From Reticulascus tulasneorum (Eukaryota > Ascomycota > Sordariomycetes > Glomerellales > Reticulascaceae): a DNA stretch of 64,000 nucleotides. This document shows, one piece after another, positions 22,208-34,230 of the stretch. How positions within the stretch are numbered: position 1 is the first letter of the stretch; each line of letters begins with the position of its first letter. The translations under genes and the position numbers were made by a program. Location of the stretch: positions 3,348,001 through 3,412,000 of the forward strand of contig LSAX01000003.1 in NCBI GenBank assembly GCA_001557505.1, in the 5' to 3' direction. Under the pieces are notes generated by a model. That model made no database searches. It saw only the letters and a program-made list of their open reading frames with translations, and had not been told where the DNA came from.

Positions 22208-23676
22208 ATGGATGAGTCCGAAGCCGGCCAAGATGCTGATGCATCAGAACCATCTATGAGTGGTCTACCGCCTGTCACGGATGTCTCTGCCGCTGGGGAT
22301 GTCGTTCTGGATGTCACTTTTGAGAATTCCAAAGAAACCATCAGAGCTGCTCGGAGGGCATGGCAGGCGGCGATCAAGAAGCCGGGGTCTCTGCGAACGC
22401 CAGAGCCAAAGTTGGCCCCCAAGCTCCGAGTCCCCTACCGGGTTGAGCTTTCCATGCTGAAGAAGCATTCAAGATACTTCAACAACTTGCTTGGGAACAC
22501 GCAATTCCATGAGGCAAAGTTGGTGGAAGACACTCTCGCTATGCTGACCGCGCGGAAGCTTAAGCTTGTTGACGCAACAGTAAGCGACTTGCCTTGGATA
22601 AGCATTATGGATGATGATGAAGCGACCCGATCTGTTGGGCGCGAGAAAGTCTTTGAAGACTTGTTGAGAATCCTTCACGGGAAACCAGTCAAGTCGACGC
22701 CTGTGAACATGCTCTATGTCACGACCTTGGCCATCTTAGCAGATCGATTCGACTGCAAGGGCACTGTGTCAAAGTCGCTAACGCACGATCTGAAGCTCAA
22801 GTGGCCCCTGACAAACATAAAGCCGCTGCGAGCGGACGGCCCGCACGGAAACTCCGAGTGTGAGCAAGTACTGCGGCAGAAAATCGTGGTTGCCTGGCTA
22901 CTTGAGCAGCCTCTGAGGCTGCACAATTCCACTAGAGAGATTATCATGCATGGGTCCAGCCGTTGGAGCGCTCTCTCGGGAGACGACCAGCTGAGAACAG
23001 AGTTTTGGTGGGATCTTCCAGACAGTCTCGAGCGTACGTTGTTGCCATTGCTTTCGTGTTGATATATTGCTAACTCTGGCGCAAAGGGGAGCTCCAGCAC
23101 CGGCGCGAGTGCATATTAAACACCATTGCTTCGGTGCAACGTCATTTCCTAGCTCTTTACTCCTCTCGTGAACGGCAGTGCAAACTTGGCTACGACTCGA
23201 GCTCTGCTTGTGACTTCTTCCAGCTGGGTCAGATGACCAAGTTCTTCACGAGCAAGAACCTGCTTTCTCTCGTGGATTTTGGCCCGAGCTCATTTGATTC
23301 TCTACCTGACTCGTCAATCCTGGAAATCGAAGAGTTATTGGCGGTGCTGAAACAATGCCCCAACTACCAAATTGACAAGAACCATACCAACTGCGGACTA
23401 AGAACCAGGATGGAGCCAATTTTGGAATACATTCGGTCCATGCTCTCCTCAAACATTGTGTCCATCTCACACTCGGAGTGGAAGAAGAACCGGCCCGGCT
23501 CATCCTGGATTCCTAATGAACTGGAAGATGGGCTGAATAGTCAAGAAAGGAAGTTCGAGTTCACAAGGGGACTGGCTGGAGATCAACGTCTTCGCTACGA
23601 GGGAGCGTTGTATGCCGATAAAATGGCACGCAAATTGTTCACTGCCGATACTTGGGACTGGACTCCGGAATACTGA
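22208..23676 (+). CDS. BTB/POZ-like protein of unknown function
   Basis: Exons 22208-23033 and 23087-23676 encode 471 residues. The 53-bp intron (GTACGT, CTAAC branch, AAG) joins at phase 1. The frame stays open upstream to 22136 but offers only TTG codons, so ATG at 22208 (MDESEAG) is chosen. Residues about 60-210 have the order of a BTB fold: a short beta segment, LKKHSRYFNNLL, an acidic helix, and an AILADRFDC helix that matches the usual LADKYDC element. The C-terminal half is helical and has no known motif. No membrane span or catalytic site is seen. Similar BTB-like proteins of unknown role are frequent in filamentous ascomycetes, and a protein-interaction role is inferred only. Confidence 0.8.
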
Positions 23677-24913
23677 GATTCATTGAGTACACCCATAACT
23701 GGGGCTGTAGCTCCAATCACACCCCCAAGCCTTGGCATCTCTCATGTCTGCATCTGTTCAGATTAGGGTTTCAAGGCAAGCTTCGCGGTCGGCACAATTC
23801 TCACTATCTTATAATAGTACACTGCTGAGACCCACCTGTGCTTCACATGTTCTCGATCTGTGCGATACCAGTACGTGGGGGACTAGTCTAGTCGCAACAC
23901 ACTCATGACATTGGAAGGCGTTGATCTAGACCGTCATGCTGCTGCAAGCTAAGCAATATATAGCCCTGCTTGCCACCTTTTTCCATTTCTGGTCTTTCAT
24001 GTCATGCTTAAATTATAACTTCTATGGACAAGCTTGTAGTTGTCCAGCATCAAGGTAAGTTTGCAATAGTCTCCTGTGACATGAAAACATACAGAGGTAG
24101 AAAGCCCTTGTTCGTGAGTTGACCATCAAAGGATATGAGACACTTCCTGGTGTCTACAGGAATCCAACGTCTACGTCTCGAACACATCCTGAACGCCTCA
24201 AAGGTCTTGACATCTCGGCTCCGCTGTTGTTTTTCTTTTTCTTCCCGCACATGTGCTAGCTCTCAACTAGCATGCAGTCAAGTGGCGATGATCGCTGGTT
24301 TTGTTTGGCCCCAAGATCGAGCCTATCCCAGGCTATTGCCAACCGCCACCCGCTTACACGTCGTAGTAAGCTTTAAGGTCAGGTTTGAGTCAAAGAAGTG
24401 CTGGCTGCAGCATTACCGCTTGTATGTGGCGATAGCATTTTTACCATTGTTTTCGGATATACCACAGGTGCTGACTTGACTTATCTTTTAGGACCAATTT
24501 AGAGAGGGCTAACCGATTATTCTGGTCCAGCCGTGTCCGTTACAACACCTTTCAGGTGTGGTTGAGATGAGAGTGCTTCGGGATACTACGAGACAATCTT
24601 GCCAGTACGTGACTATTGCCAAATAAGGCGATGCGCATTCATAATCCTGCCTAATCATCTCCTGGCTGGTTTACACAATCATTTCTTGACAATGAGGACA
24701 GATATTTCCAAGTGATTATCATGATTGATACTAGGGGTGTTTATTCGATGGCATTATCATTCCCACAAATTATGACCTTGCGCAGACTGAAAGCTGACAG
24801 CGCAGTCATTATTGCCATGGATGAATAACAGGGGTTGAACCTTCCCGCAGCAGCTGCGACCATTTTACATACATCGCCTCCTCTCTTGCTAGATCACCAA
24901 TAGCCTGGCTACA
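23677..24913. other. Convergent intergenic region
   Basis: This 1.2-kb stretch lies between the 3' ends of the BTB-like gene and FTR1. The open frame at 24135-24479 shows no family resemblance. Nothing supported. Confidence 0.5.
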
Positions 24914-26185
24914 TCAAGTTGAGACTGTTGTTTGTCGTGCTGTGGTTCCTTTCTCGTCCACCCCTCCATCAGCACTGTGTTCGCTGAATGAACCTGCGCT
25001 GTTGTGGCTGGCTTCGGACTTGGGCTTCATGAGTGGCCAGTGGCCCTTGACCTCGCGGAACCTCAAGACAACAAAGCCAATGATCACGAAGATCCAATAC
25101 ACGTTGTATGCAATGACGGACCCGTACGTCGCCGAGTTTGTCCAGCCCAAGATGGCGTTGAAGATTCCCCAACCACCTCCGCCGTTGAGCTCAGGGCTAC
25201 AGCACTACATGAAGTTAGTCTGATATCCCAGGGTCGATGGCATTGTTTGGTACATACGTTCACATGCCAAACGCTCTTGTCAATATCATATGATCCAGGG
25301 CCATTGCCAAGTTCCGCAGCATCGCCACCAACAATCAAATTCCATTCCTGTTGTTCAAAGTACCAGACGGATCGGGAGAAGAGTCCGGCACCGACGAGAT
25401 ACAACAGGCAGGTGGAGACAACAAGAAAGACTTGCAGCTTCGTGGTAGAGCCACCCCTGAGTTTGGTCAATAAGTTGGCTGCGGGTGGAAGGGAAGCTTA
25501 AATCTGTGGGCACTCACTTGTACAGGATATATCCCACAAGGCATCCTACTATCAGACCAATGATTACTGGTAGAGGGACAGCACTCGCAGGAGCCGAGAA
25601 TGACACGCCAGCCACGAAGACGATGCCTTCAATTCCTTCTCTCAGGACGGTGATGAAAGGAAGGACAAACATGGCGTACTTCTCGACACTTCGTTTGAAC
25701 CATCCTCGACTTCCGCGGATCTTGATGGGAGCCTCAACCGACCTGGCCAGCTTGACCCGCCACTTCTCTTGCATCTTTCCAATGCGAAGCATGGCAGCTC
25801 CCATGATGGTGATGATGATGGCAGCGAAGAGAGAGAAGGCTCCTTCGTAGTACAGTTCATTCTTTTCCCAGTTGTTGCTGCCAACCCTATAGAAGACGCC
25901 AATTATGGCTCCAGCAACGATCAGGCATAGCAGAAAACCAATGCCAGTGCCGAGCCAGACCTACAATAACTTGTGTTAGCACCAGGCAGGATCCAATGGC
26001 ACAATAAGGTGCCGGGAGACCAGATCTACCTGTCGGCGCAAGGCCTTGTACACATTGATGTCTCTGTTCGGGCCATCAAGTGTTTGTTTAAGGAAGGCGA
26101 GCAAGACGGAGACAATAATTACTGCTTCGAGCGTCTCTCGAAAGACCACAAGAAAGACGGGAACCGAGAAGACGTCGACGGCCAT
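24914..26185 (-). CDS. ftr1: High-affinity iron permease Ftr1
   Basis: Four exons: 26185-26030, 25960-25518, 25456-25258 and 25204-24914, giving 362 residues. All introns are 53-69 bp, and the branch points are CTAAC except for a weaker one in the second. The two iron-exchange motifs of the family are present: RETLE at residues 16-20 and REGIE at 159-163 (yeast has REGLE in both). About seven hydrophobic segments are seen, and the tail is hydrophilic and charged. The extracellular loop has the usual [17 protein letters not shown] block. Ftr1 works only together with the ferroxidase Fet3, which hands over Fe(III) at the plasma membrane. It is transcribed divergently from that partner gene, and GATA sites 154-176 bp upstream of its start fit repression by an SreA/Urbs1-type factor when iron is plentiful. 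Confidence 0.96.
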
Positions 26186-26338
26186 ATTCGTTGTATTGAG
26201 AGATGAATGAAAAGGGAGAACGAAAGCATGCAAGAAAGATGGGCGTAGCAGAGACAAGTCTTTGGCCCTCCTGATTTCACAAGAGTCAGAGCCGAAGTGT
26301 CTCTGGGTGGTGGGGTGGGGGGGACAGATTATCTGCCC

Positions 26339-26347
26339 ATCTGATAA
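26339..26347 (+). promoter_or_regulatory. SreA-type GATA site 1 (ATCTGATAA)
   Basis: Exact match to the extended iron-repressor consensus ATCWGATAA, 154 bp upstream of the ftr1 start codon. Confidence 0.7.
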
Positions 26348-26352
26348 AGCCC

Positions 26353-26361
26353 ATCAGATAA
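26353..26361 (+). promoter_or_regulatory. SreA-type GATA site 2 (ATCAGATAA)
   Basis: Exact consensus match that begins 14 bp after the start of site 1, in the same orientation, making a tight pair. A further TTATCT core lies just before the pair at 26329. Confidence 0.7.
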
Positions 26362-27026
26362 TGATTAGGTCAAGGCGCAGGGAGCGGGACGCGGGACTGG
26401 TTCGATCTCCATGTTGGTGGGATGATGGGCTGACGGCGGAAGAGAACAGCGAAGTCGGCGGATAGGTCTGGGTGAGCAAGCTACCGTAGTAACAGCATGT
26501 GGCGTGAGAGAGAAGGCCAGTGTGACTTGCGCCGTTCGTATTCCATTGGATCGCAATCTGTATCACGCCCGCGTATCTCCCTGCTCGACTCGACTTGCCC
26601 AATGCTAGGCAGAATACTTTTGCCGGTTGCAAATCCAAACCGGACCGCGCTATACTTAGGAGATGAGCTACGCGAACCTACTACGCTCAAGCCTCCAATA
26701 TGTTTCGTCGGAAGCACACCCTCACAAACCCTGCAGCACATCACACCGATCGAGCCAGCCAAGCACATTCCAGACCATGTCAGACTAGCACTAGCGTGGC
26801 AGTCAAGCTTTCTTCAAGCTTTTCCCATGTGCAGCTAGGTCGAGGTTCCCCACCGAATCGTGTGTGTGCCGAATTTGCCGTAGAGCCAATTACGTCCGAC
26901 TGGTCAAGCCATTTGTTTGAGGCTGCATTTAGTTCTCATGTAAGACGCTGGATCGACCCGTCATACCACCAGTCATAAGGTCATGCCAGGAGGCAATCAG
27001 TCCATGTCAATCCCCCATATCAATCC

Positions 27027-27035
27027 ATCTGATAA
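27027..27035 (+). promoter_or_regulatory. SreA-type GATA site 3 (ATCTGATAA)
   Basis: Exact consensus match 421 bp upstream of the fet3 start codon. A plain TGATAA core follows at 27102-27107. Confidence 0.65.
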
Positions 27036-27455
27036 CGCCAAGGGGGGGTCCTAGTATGCCGCGGGTGGGGAAACGGGTCTATGTAGCTTTGCTGATCAGA
27101 TTGATAAGATGGTTTTGTAAAAATGCAAAACGGACTAATGCAACCCTGCGGGCGGAGCTACTGTACCACGTACGATAGTACAAGCTCGTTTGCTCTCTTT
27201 GTATGTTCCGGGTTCATCAGCCGACGTCGGGACTATTGGAGACTTCGAGGGAAAAGGGGAGCGGGAGCTGCAGTTGGCGGCGAGGCCCTCCCTCTCGTAT
27301 CCGTAGAACATAATTCCCACCCTGTCTTGTTGTATGGAAAGAAGAGGAGCCCATCGCCTGAGACCGTGATAGCTGCTCCAACCTACCTAGTCTCGCGCTC
27401 TTCAAGAGCTTCACATAACTTTTGATTCGTGTCTTGACCGTTTTCTCCCACAACG

Positions 27456-29549
27456 ATGGCCAGATTTGCTGACGCCCTCTTGCCGCTGGCTTTCCTCAGC
27501 CTTCTCTTCCAAGGAGCCCTTACTGCTACAGTTTCTTACGATTTCAGAGTCGGCTGGGTCACCGCCAACCCCGACGGAGCTTTCGAGCGTCCGGCAATAG
27601 GTATCAATGGACAATGGCCTATTCCAGCCATCGTCGCGAACATCGGGGACACCGTTCTGGTCAACGTTCATAACGACTTGGGAAACCAGTCGACCTCGTT
27701 GCACTTTCACGGTCTGTTCATGAACGGGACGACACATATGGATGGGCCGTCTCAAGTGACCCAATGCCCGATCCCTACCGGCGCGTCTTTCTTGTACAAC
27801 TTCACTGTAAGTGCCAATGCGTCTCGAGCGAATACTTGGCTACGTCTGACGGTGAAAAGATTACTCAACCGGGCACCTACTGGTACCATTCTCACACTGG
27901 CGGCCAATACCCCGATGGACTCAGGGGCCCGCTCATAATCAACGATCCTGAAAATCCCTTCAAAGACCAGTATGATGAAGAGCTGGTCATGACGGTCTCT
28001 GATTGGTACCATGATCAAATGACTGGCCTCGTCGCGAAGTTCCTGAGCAAGGGCAACCCAACGGGCGCCGAGCCTGTCCCAAACGCCGCGCTCATGAACG
28101 AGACTCAAAACCTCAAAGTAGCCATACAACCCGGCAAGACGTATCTCTTCCGAGTGGTTAATATCGGGGCCTTTGCCGGCCAGTACCTTTGGTTCGAAGG
28201 GCACAACATCTCCATCGTTGAGGTCGATGGAGTATACACGCAACCAGCAGAAGCCAGCATGATCTACCTCTCTGCTGCGCAACGATACAGCTTCCTGCTT
28301 ACAACCAAGAACGAAACGACCGAGAATTTCGCCATAATCGGGAGCATGGATACTGTAGGCCGCTCGCATTCACCCATATATATCTATTACTAACATGATG
28401 TTGTAGGATCTGTTCGATGCTCTTCCCCCAGATCTGAACTACAATGTCACTGGGTGGCTTGTATACGACGAGGCCAAGCCACTCCCTGAACCCGCCTTTG
28501 TGGACGAGTTTGATGCGTTCGACGACATGACCCTGGTCCCGTTCGACGAAATGGAACTCCTGCCCGAGCCCGACAGGACCGTCGAACTGGATGTCATCAT
28601 GGACAATCTCGGAGACGGCGCCAACTACGCCTTCTTCAACAACATCACCTATCGTAAGCCCAAGGTGCCTACTCTCTACACAGCACTATCCACCGGCGAG
28701 CTTGCCACGAACCCTCAGGTATACGGAACGTACACCCACACATTCGTCCTAGAGAAGGACGAGATCGTGCAGATCGTCGTCAACAACCTCGACCCGGGAA
28801 AACATCCCTTCCATCTGCACGGCCGCAATTTCCAGGCCATCTACCGCGCGCCGGAGGAGAGCGGCACCTTTGAGGACTCGGGCATAACCGAAGCCGACTT
28901 TCCCAAGATCCCGATGCGGCGGGACACGCTTGTAGTGTGGCCGAACGGGAATATTGTCTTGAGATTCAAGGCAGACAATCCAGGTAAGGTCGAGCGCGTC
29001 TTTTCGCGCGTGGATCCATCACTAATACAGATGTCCTTCTAGGTATCTGGCTGTTCCATTGCCATATCGAATGGCACGTCAACTCAGGGCTCATCGCCAC
29101 GTTTGTCGAGGCGCCTCTGGAGCTTCAAAAGAGTCTTTCGATCCCGAAAGACCACTATGACGCCTGTGCTTTGGGCAAAATGCCGACCGTAGGCAATGCT
29201 GCCGCCAACGAGAAGGACTTCCTGAACCTGTCGGGCCAGAATTCGCCGCCAGCGCGTCTACCAGAAGGGTATACTACCCCCCCCCCCCCTGATTTCTTTG
29301 CCTTGGCTTTCTAACTCTCTTTACAGCTTCACCAAACGGGGAATTGTAGCACTCGTGTTCAGCTGCATCGCCGGCATTTTGGGCGTCATTACTGTTGGGT
29401 GGTACGGGATGGCCAAGACTGACGAGGCGGTACCGGCTGGAGCGAGGCAGATGATAGCGGATGACCATGTTGCTGCGTCCGGCCCTGTCTCGGAGATGAA
29501 GCCTCAGGAGGTTACGGCCACGACTGGTTCTGGCGGTGTTAGGTCATGA
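27456..29549 (+). CDS. fet3: Multicopper ferroxidase Fet3
   Basis: Five exons: 27456-27806, 27860-28354, 28407-28983, 29043-29268 and 29327-29549, encoding 623 residues. A cleavable signal (about 1-23) precedes three cupredoxin domains, and one membrane span (about 553-577) is followed by a short cytosolic tail, the type I topology of Fet3. The copper ligands are visible: HFH (83-85), HSH (127-129), HPFHLH (415-420) and HCHIEWH (480-486). Glu188 in GAEPVPN and Asp411 in NNLDPGKH sit where yeast Fet3 has the residues (Glu185, Asp409) that bind Fe(II) and steer electrons, so this is a ferroxidase rather than a laccase. The enzyme oxidises Fe(II) at the cell surface and passes Fe(III) to Ftr1, encoded next door. 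Intron 4 contains a run of 13 C. Confidence 0.96.
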
Positions 29550-30057
29550 CGGAGGGTTGCATGGGTTGACGCTGGGATGAATATGGTATTAAGTGTAGGT
29601 TTAAGCCTTCGGATAATGAAATTCAAATAGTCTATATCTACAGTGAAGCTCCGAGCGACCATAGTCCAAACGTCGGAACATGGATCTGCAACATTCTCCA
29701 GTTGCTTCTTTCGTCTCCACACCCATGATTAAGGCAGCCTCTTCGGACTGCGTCGTATACGAAATGGCGCCGACCCATGGTCCAGCAACAGCCCATCTTC
29801 CGGTAGATGTGCGAACTTGGGCATTTCTCGATTTCCCTGTTCTGTAACCCGGCATCTCGTCGAGGATCCACATGCTTGATCCCATCATGGAAAGGCTCAG
29901 CGCGAATTATGCGCTCCTGGCCCCCGTCTTATATGCACAATCCCAACTTTCGACCTCCTGTTCACAGGAAAAGACATTTCTGCCCAAGGTCTCTCGCAAA
30001 ATTCCATTCCGCTACATGCCCCAGTCGCCCTTCCGCTGGGTCCCTCTTCCCATTGCT
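29550..30057. other. Convergent intergenic region
   Basis: This 508-bp stretch is shared by the 3' ends of fet3 (+) and pis1 (-). No separate gene seen. Confidence 0.5.
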
Positions 30058-31123
30058 TCACACTCGCTTCTTCCTCCTCGGAAGACCCTTTTCTCTTCTC
30101 ATCTGGAGGTCACCCTCGGCGAGCCAGTTGCTCGCCTTTACGAGCTGCACGACATTCAAGAACTGTTTAGCGGCCATGACGGGGAGGCTGACTGCCGCAA
30201 GCACCCAGGGCACAAACGAGTCCATCTTGTTTGCGCGGGCAAGCTCGAGGGCGGCGGCACTGTACGGGTTCTGAAAGATCTGGCGCAGCAGGGAGGTGTT
30301 GACCTGCGCTCCGGCGTGGATCTCCGCGGCGCTTGATTCGCCGACGGTGTTGAGGATGGAAGGAGATAGCAGCGGCGGGGAGAAGGAGAGGAGATAGAGG
30401 GCGATGAAGAACAGCTCATTGAATAAGCAGAACAGAAAGAGTACCGTCTGAAAAGTGTGGTTAGCAAAGCTCTACTTGGGTTTCGGAGACGAAGGGGCTA
30501 GTACTTTATTGGTATAGTAGATGTTTAACAGCCAGCTTCGACTCGCGTCGACATTTTTGTGGCTCTGTCCGGCGCCTCCCATTGAGAGGGTCGCATACAT
30601 GTGCATATAGTGGCTGGCAAAGTCGAGGGAGATGAGGCCCTGGAAAACTATAGCCCAGCGGGGGAAGGCCGATGACAGGAACAGTAGTAGACACGCCGTG
30701 GTGCATCTATCCGTCACCATATCCAACACGGCGCCGAAGCGAGTAGACTGCTCGAAGTATCGCGCCGCATACCCGTCCAGGGCATCGAGTAAACATGATA
30801 TGCTGTATAGCAGGGAGCATGTGCGTGGGTGGAGAGGCATGTAGTATAGCGAACCGACGGCGAGGACGACTCGGAAATAGCCTAGATGGAAATGATATCG
30901 TCAGTAACAGCACCCCACCGGGCGGTCAAGAAGCTCTCCTACCTATGATGTTGGGCCAGAACAGAAAGATGTTCTCACGCGGAGCCTCATCCGAGGCTTC
31001 CGTGGTCGCGTGCGCGGAGCCATTGCCGTTCATAACGACCTGCTCTCCGGCAGACTTGGGCGTAGGCTCGCCGTCACTGGCGGCGGCCAGTGCGGTCTGT
31101 CGTCTCGTCTGTCGAACAGACAT
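30058..31123 (-). CDS. pis1: Phosphatidylinositol synthase (CDP-DAG--inositol 3-phosphatidyltransferase)
   Basis: Three exons: 31123-30943, 30881-30505 and 30447-30058, giving 315 residues. Introns are 61 and 57 bp with ACTGAC or CTAAC branch points. The enzyme joins CDP-diacylglycerol and myo-inositol to make phosphatidylinositol in the ER. The CDP-alcohol phosphotransferase signature DG-x2-AR-x8-G-x3-D-x3-D is complete (Asp96, Gly97, Ala100, Arg101, Gly110, Asp114, Asp118). FWPNIIGYFR before it and the SMGGAGQSHKNV block are typical of Pis1. The hydrophilic N-terminal extension of about 50 residues and the basic C-terminal tail make it longer than yeast Pis1 (220), as usual in filamentous fungi. 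The last stretch ends in a lysine/arginine-rich tail that may keep it in the ER. Confidence 0.93.
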
Positions 31124-31330
31124 GATGTGGAGCGCGGGAGGTGGTAGGTAGAAGGAATTCAAGTCATGCGTTGATTCGGAGGAGATGATGGGCAATCAGT
31201 CAGCGAATGGCGGCGGCAGCCGGTCTGCAGATTCGAGGTTGCACGGATGATGCGATCGCCTGGTTCGTGACGAGCATCGTGTCTGGGGTTCAGGTTGGGG
31301 AAGAGCATGCGTTCTTCGGTCGAGAGGTGG

Positions 31331-31372
31331 GAGGGAAAAGAAGAAGAGGAAGAAGAAGAAGAGAAGAAGGGG
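31331..31372 (-). promoter_or_regulatory. Pyrimidine-rich tract upstream of pis1
   Basis: A stretch of almost pure C and T on the pis1 sense strand lies about 210-250 bp before its start codon. CT-rich tracts near transcription starts are common in filamentous fungi. Confidence 0.4.
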
Positions 31373-32083
31373 TTTGGAAGAGGATGGTGTGCGAGGATGC
31401 CCAAGGGCAGGCAATCGAGAGTAGCGTAAGCTGATGGATCGAACGGAGCTGTCGGTTCAAATTGTATGGAGGATTCATAATTACGGTCCTCCCAATTTGG
31501 GTGCATCAGTACTATCTCTTGGCTACATGTATCTCCTGCTCCCTATCTGTCCAAGCTGGCCTTTTGGTTGGTTTGAGGGACAGGGATGTCTGCTTTCTGT
31601 CGATAAGGGATAAGGGGATAAGAGAGATCCGAGATCGATAAGGATACCTACCTACACGATGGACTTTACGCGTCTCTGTTCTCTTTTATTTTGAGAACAG
31701 TAATTAGATGTCATGATTACACGAAAGCCCATTTCACTGGCCCAGTGTAATGGGCTCAACACAGGCCACGGGCTAAGGGAACCGATCCCGTTTTTACCAT
31801 TGTAGGTTACCAAGGTATGAGGCCGAGCGAGAGACCACGCACACACACACCCACACAAAAGTATCCCGGTGGATGCCGATATATATTTGGTCCCCGAATC
31901 CTTGATTCCCGTCCAAGCCCGCATGTACCTACTCGCAGAAGAATTACCACGGTAGTACCAGCTCTCCGGAATCGTGCCCAGCTTTGATGTGACAACAACA
32001 CCCTTGCTAGCCCCAAAACCAACATCAGTAATATGTACTAATTGCGGACTTACTGATGTTTTGGATAAGCAACTCACGGACCG

Positions 32084-32113
32084 ACTCGACTGGACTCGAC
32101 TGGACTCGAATGG
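32084..32113. repeat. 3 x 10-bp tandem repeat
   Basis: Three ACTCGACTGG-type units lie head to tail; the last has one changed base. Non-coding. Confidence 0.75.
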
Positions 32114-33823
32114 GGGTTTGCAGCATCCGGCACGAGTGGGAGGAAATATAGTTCGCCAGATCCAAGGAACCATGAGTTGGTTAGGCGACCGGGCTGACCG
32201 TCGCGGAGAAGGCTTCCGTGTCGTGTGTGATCCCATCATGTCGCCTCTGCCAAGCAGCAGGCCAAGGCGTATATCCAGCGGGAGAGGAGAGGCAGATCAG
32301 GTTCGAGGCTTGTCAAGCCAAGCCAGAGATTCCCGGAAGCCGTGATTGGGAGACCAGACTCGCAACAAGCCACCTCCAGCGCGGTCAGGGCCGGGGCCAG
32401 ACCCGGGGCCCCCAAAGCAGATGTTCAAAATGGGTAAGTTGGTCGGGGACGGCATACTACATACGCACTAAAAGAGTAGGTAGGGTAGTAGTAGTAGGCA
32501 ATGAGGTGCCTACTTCGTACACGCAAAATTATTGCAGGACCCTTGCTCTTAAGGCTGCCGTCCATATTCAGCTTGTGCATGGCCCGGGACTCGACCGCTA
32601 CTCATCCGTCCATGTCCAATCTTCAACTTCCCTACTGCGTATCCCAAGTATCCTGGTTCTTCTACTTCTTTTCCCTTGTCGTCTTGATAGGTTCTAATTC
32701 TGGCTCGCCTTCATACACCACCACCCCTGCCTGTCTGGTCAGTCTGCGACTTTAGGGCCGATTCGTGAGATGACATGGCGGATCACAGTTCACTCCCCGT
32801 CTCTAGTCGCGACGGAACAAGACAGAACCATGCGGGAGTATATCCACGAAGATAGCACGGTTAATACTTGGCTGTTGCAACTTGATACGCTCTCTTGTTG
32901 AGTGTTCTCTATTCTGAGGTGAATTGGCTCTACCCGACGCTTCCTTGCTCCTGGCCAACAACGACGAACCACTGCCGCGAATCACTGCCGCACAACGTTA
33001 TGTGTTGGCTGCATCTTGCCATTTCTTGCCGGCAGTAGTTGACCAGGCCAGTCGAACGTCATCAGCAAGAAAAAGAAGGGCGTCACTTGTATCCCTCAAT
33101 CAATGCAACTCCCGAAAAAGCTCGCCTTGTCGATCCGGTGGACCGGTCTATCTGGTGCGTTCGTTCCAGAAGTGTCATATTCATGCCTTGGTGTCTGGCG
33201 CGGGACAATGGACGGGCGAGGGGAGGGATGGACGAGGGGCATGCTAAGGTGCAGGGCAGAATTTACACACAGACAGTGGACCACCCGCATCACACCTGTC
33301 GACTATCTCCCAACACTGCACCTCCTGCCTAGGTAGTCCCGCGCCACACGTCACAGTTGCAAGGTCTGAACATATGCAGAAAATGGCCGACTTCTGCCGT
33401 GCGAGTGTGTGTCTGTGTGTGCACGTATGTGTTCGTACATACATGGTGGTGTGCGTGATTCGGGTTCCAGAGCGGATGAAGAAAAAGAAAGGAAAGAAGG
33501 AAAACTCTGCCTGGGGTTTGAGCGCGGCCTGCCCTATCTGCTGATTCTCGCATGTTGGTCTCAAGTGTCAAGCCAATCTGCTTCATGATCTGCCCAGGCA
33601 TTCCTCCTCCTGGTCCTGTCTTCCTTCCCACTGGGCGGCTGCTTCCGCCCCTCGCATTCAATGTGAGCAAGGTATGAGGATGGGTCCATCTTCTACATGA
33701 AATCACCCCGGCTTCCCGAAGCGATCGGGATTGTCTGTCCCGGAAGCTACGTAAGTAGGAATTCCTGGTCACCAACAGAAATGAATTCCAAAAACCCTAC
33801 CTACCCATGACTATGGTACGACT

Positions 33824-34035
33824 GGGTAGGTAGGTAGGTAAAGGTAGGGGAGTGTGGTGCGGCGTGTAATTAGCATTCAAGGTTCTCGGACGGTCCTAGT
33901 TAATTAGCATACGGCTCGAGCATCCAGCCCTCCGATACCCACTGACCGAGTGAGTGCCCCTCAACTCTAGGTACCTTACTTTACCGTACCATACCTATCT
34001 ACTTGGTACTAGGTAAATTACCTACCTACCTACCC
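33824..34035. repeat. Perfect 17-bp inverted repeat built of GGTA/TACC units
   Basis: GGGTAGGTAGGTAGGTA at 33824-33840 is the exact reverse complement of 34019-34035, with 178 bp between. Further CTACC and GTACC units crowd the interval. It lies 0.55-0.76 kb upstream of pyr4. Confidence 0.8.
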
Positions 34036-34230
34036 TGCCTTACCGCACCGTACCATGCCACTAACTGCTGCAAATGCTACGACGAACCTACCTAAGCATA
34101 TGAACGTGCCCCATGCCATATGCACCTCCCACCACACCACACCACCCCTCCATTCTGCTGGATAAGTGCCCTTAACTACCTAGTAGGTACCTAAGTGACC
34201 TAGTCTCTGCTTGGTTCCCACCGCGCATAT

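Larger units (their letters stand above)
26186..27455. promoter_or_regulatory. Shared divergent promoter of ftr1 and fet3
   Basis: This 1.27-kb stretch holds three exact ATCWGATAA sequences (listed separately), extra GATA cores (TTATCT at 26329-26334, TGATAA at 27102-27107) and CCAAT boxes at 26599-26603, 26695-26699 and 26886-26890, plus an inverted one at 26545-26549. In Aspergillus, SreA binds ATCWGATAA to repress iron uptake in high iron, and the CCAAT-binding complex with HapX works on iron genes. Dual control is inferred from these motifs. Confidence 0.65.

Noticed and set aside
26399..26412. GGTTCGATC resembling a tRNA B box
   Set aside because: No A box or paired acceptor stem at the right distance; no other tRNA-like pattern was convincing in the window.
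31652..32239. 195-codon minus-strand frame between pis1 and pyr4
   Set aside because: No domain, starts or splice signals of note, and it spans simple repeats; more likely chance.
33824..33840. GGGTAGGTAGG repeats as telomere-like sequence
   Set aside because: The fungal telomere unit is TTAGGG; this repeat is GGTA-based and lies inside a gene-containing region.
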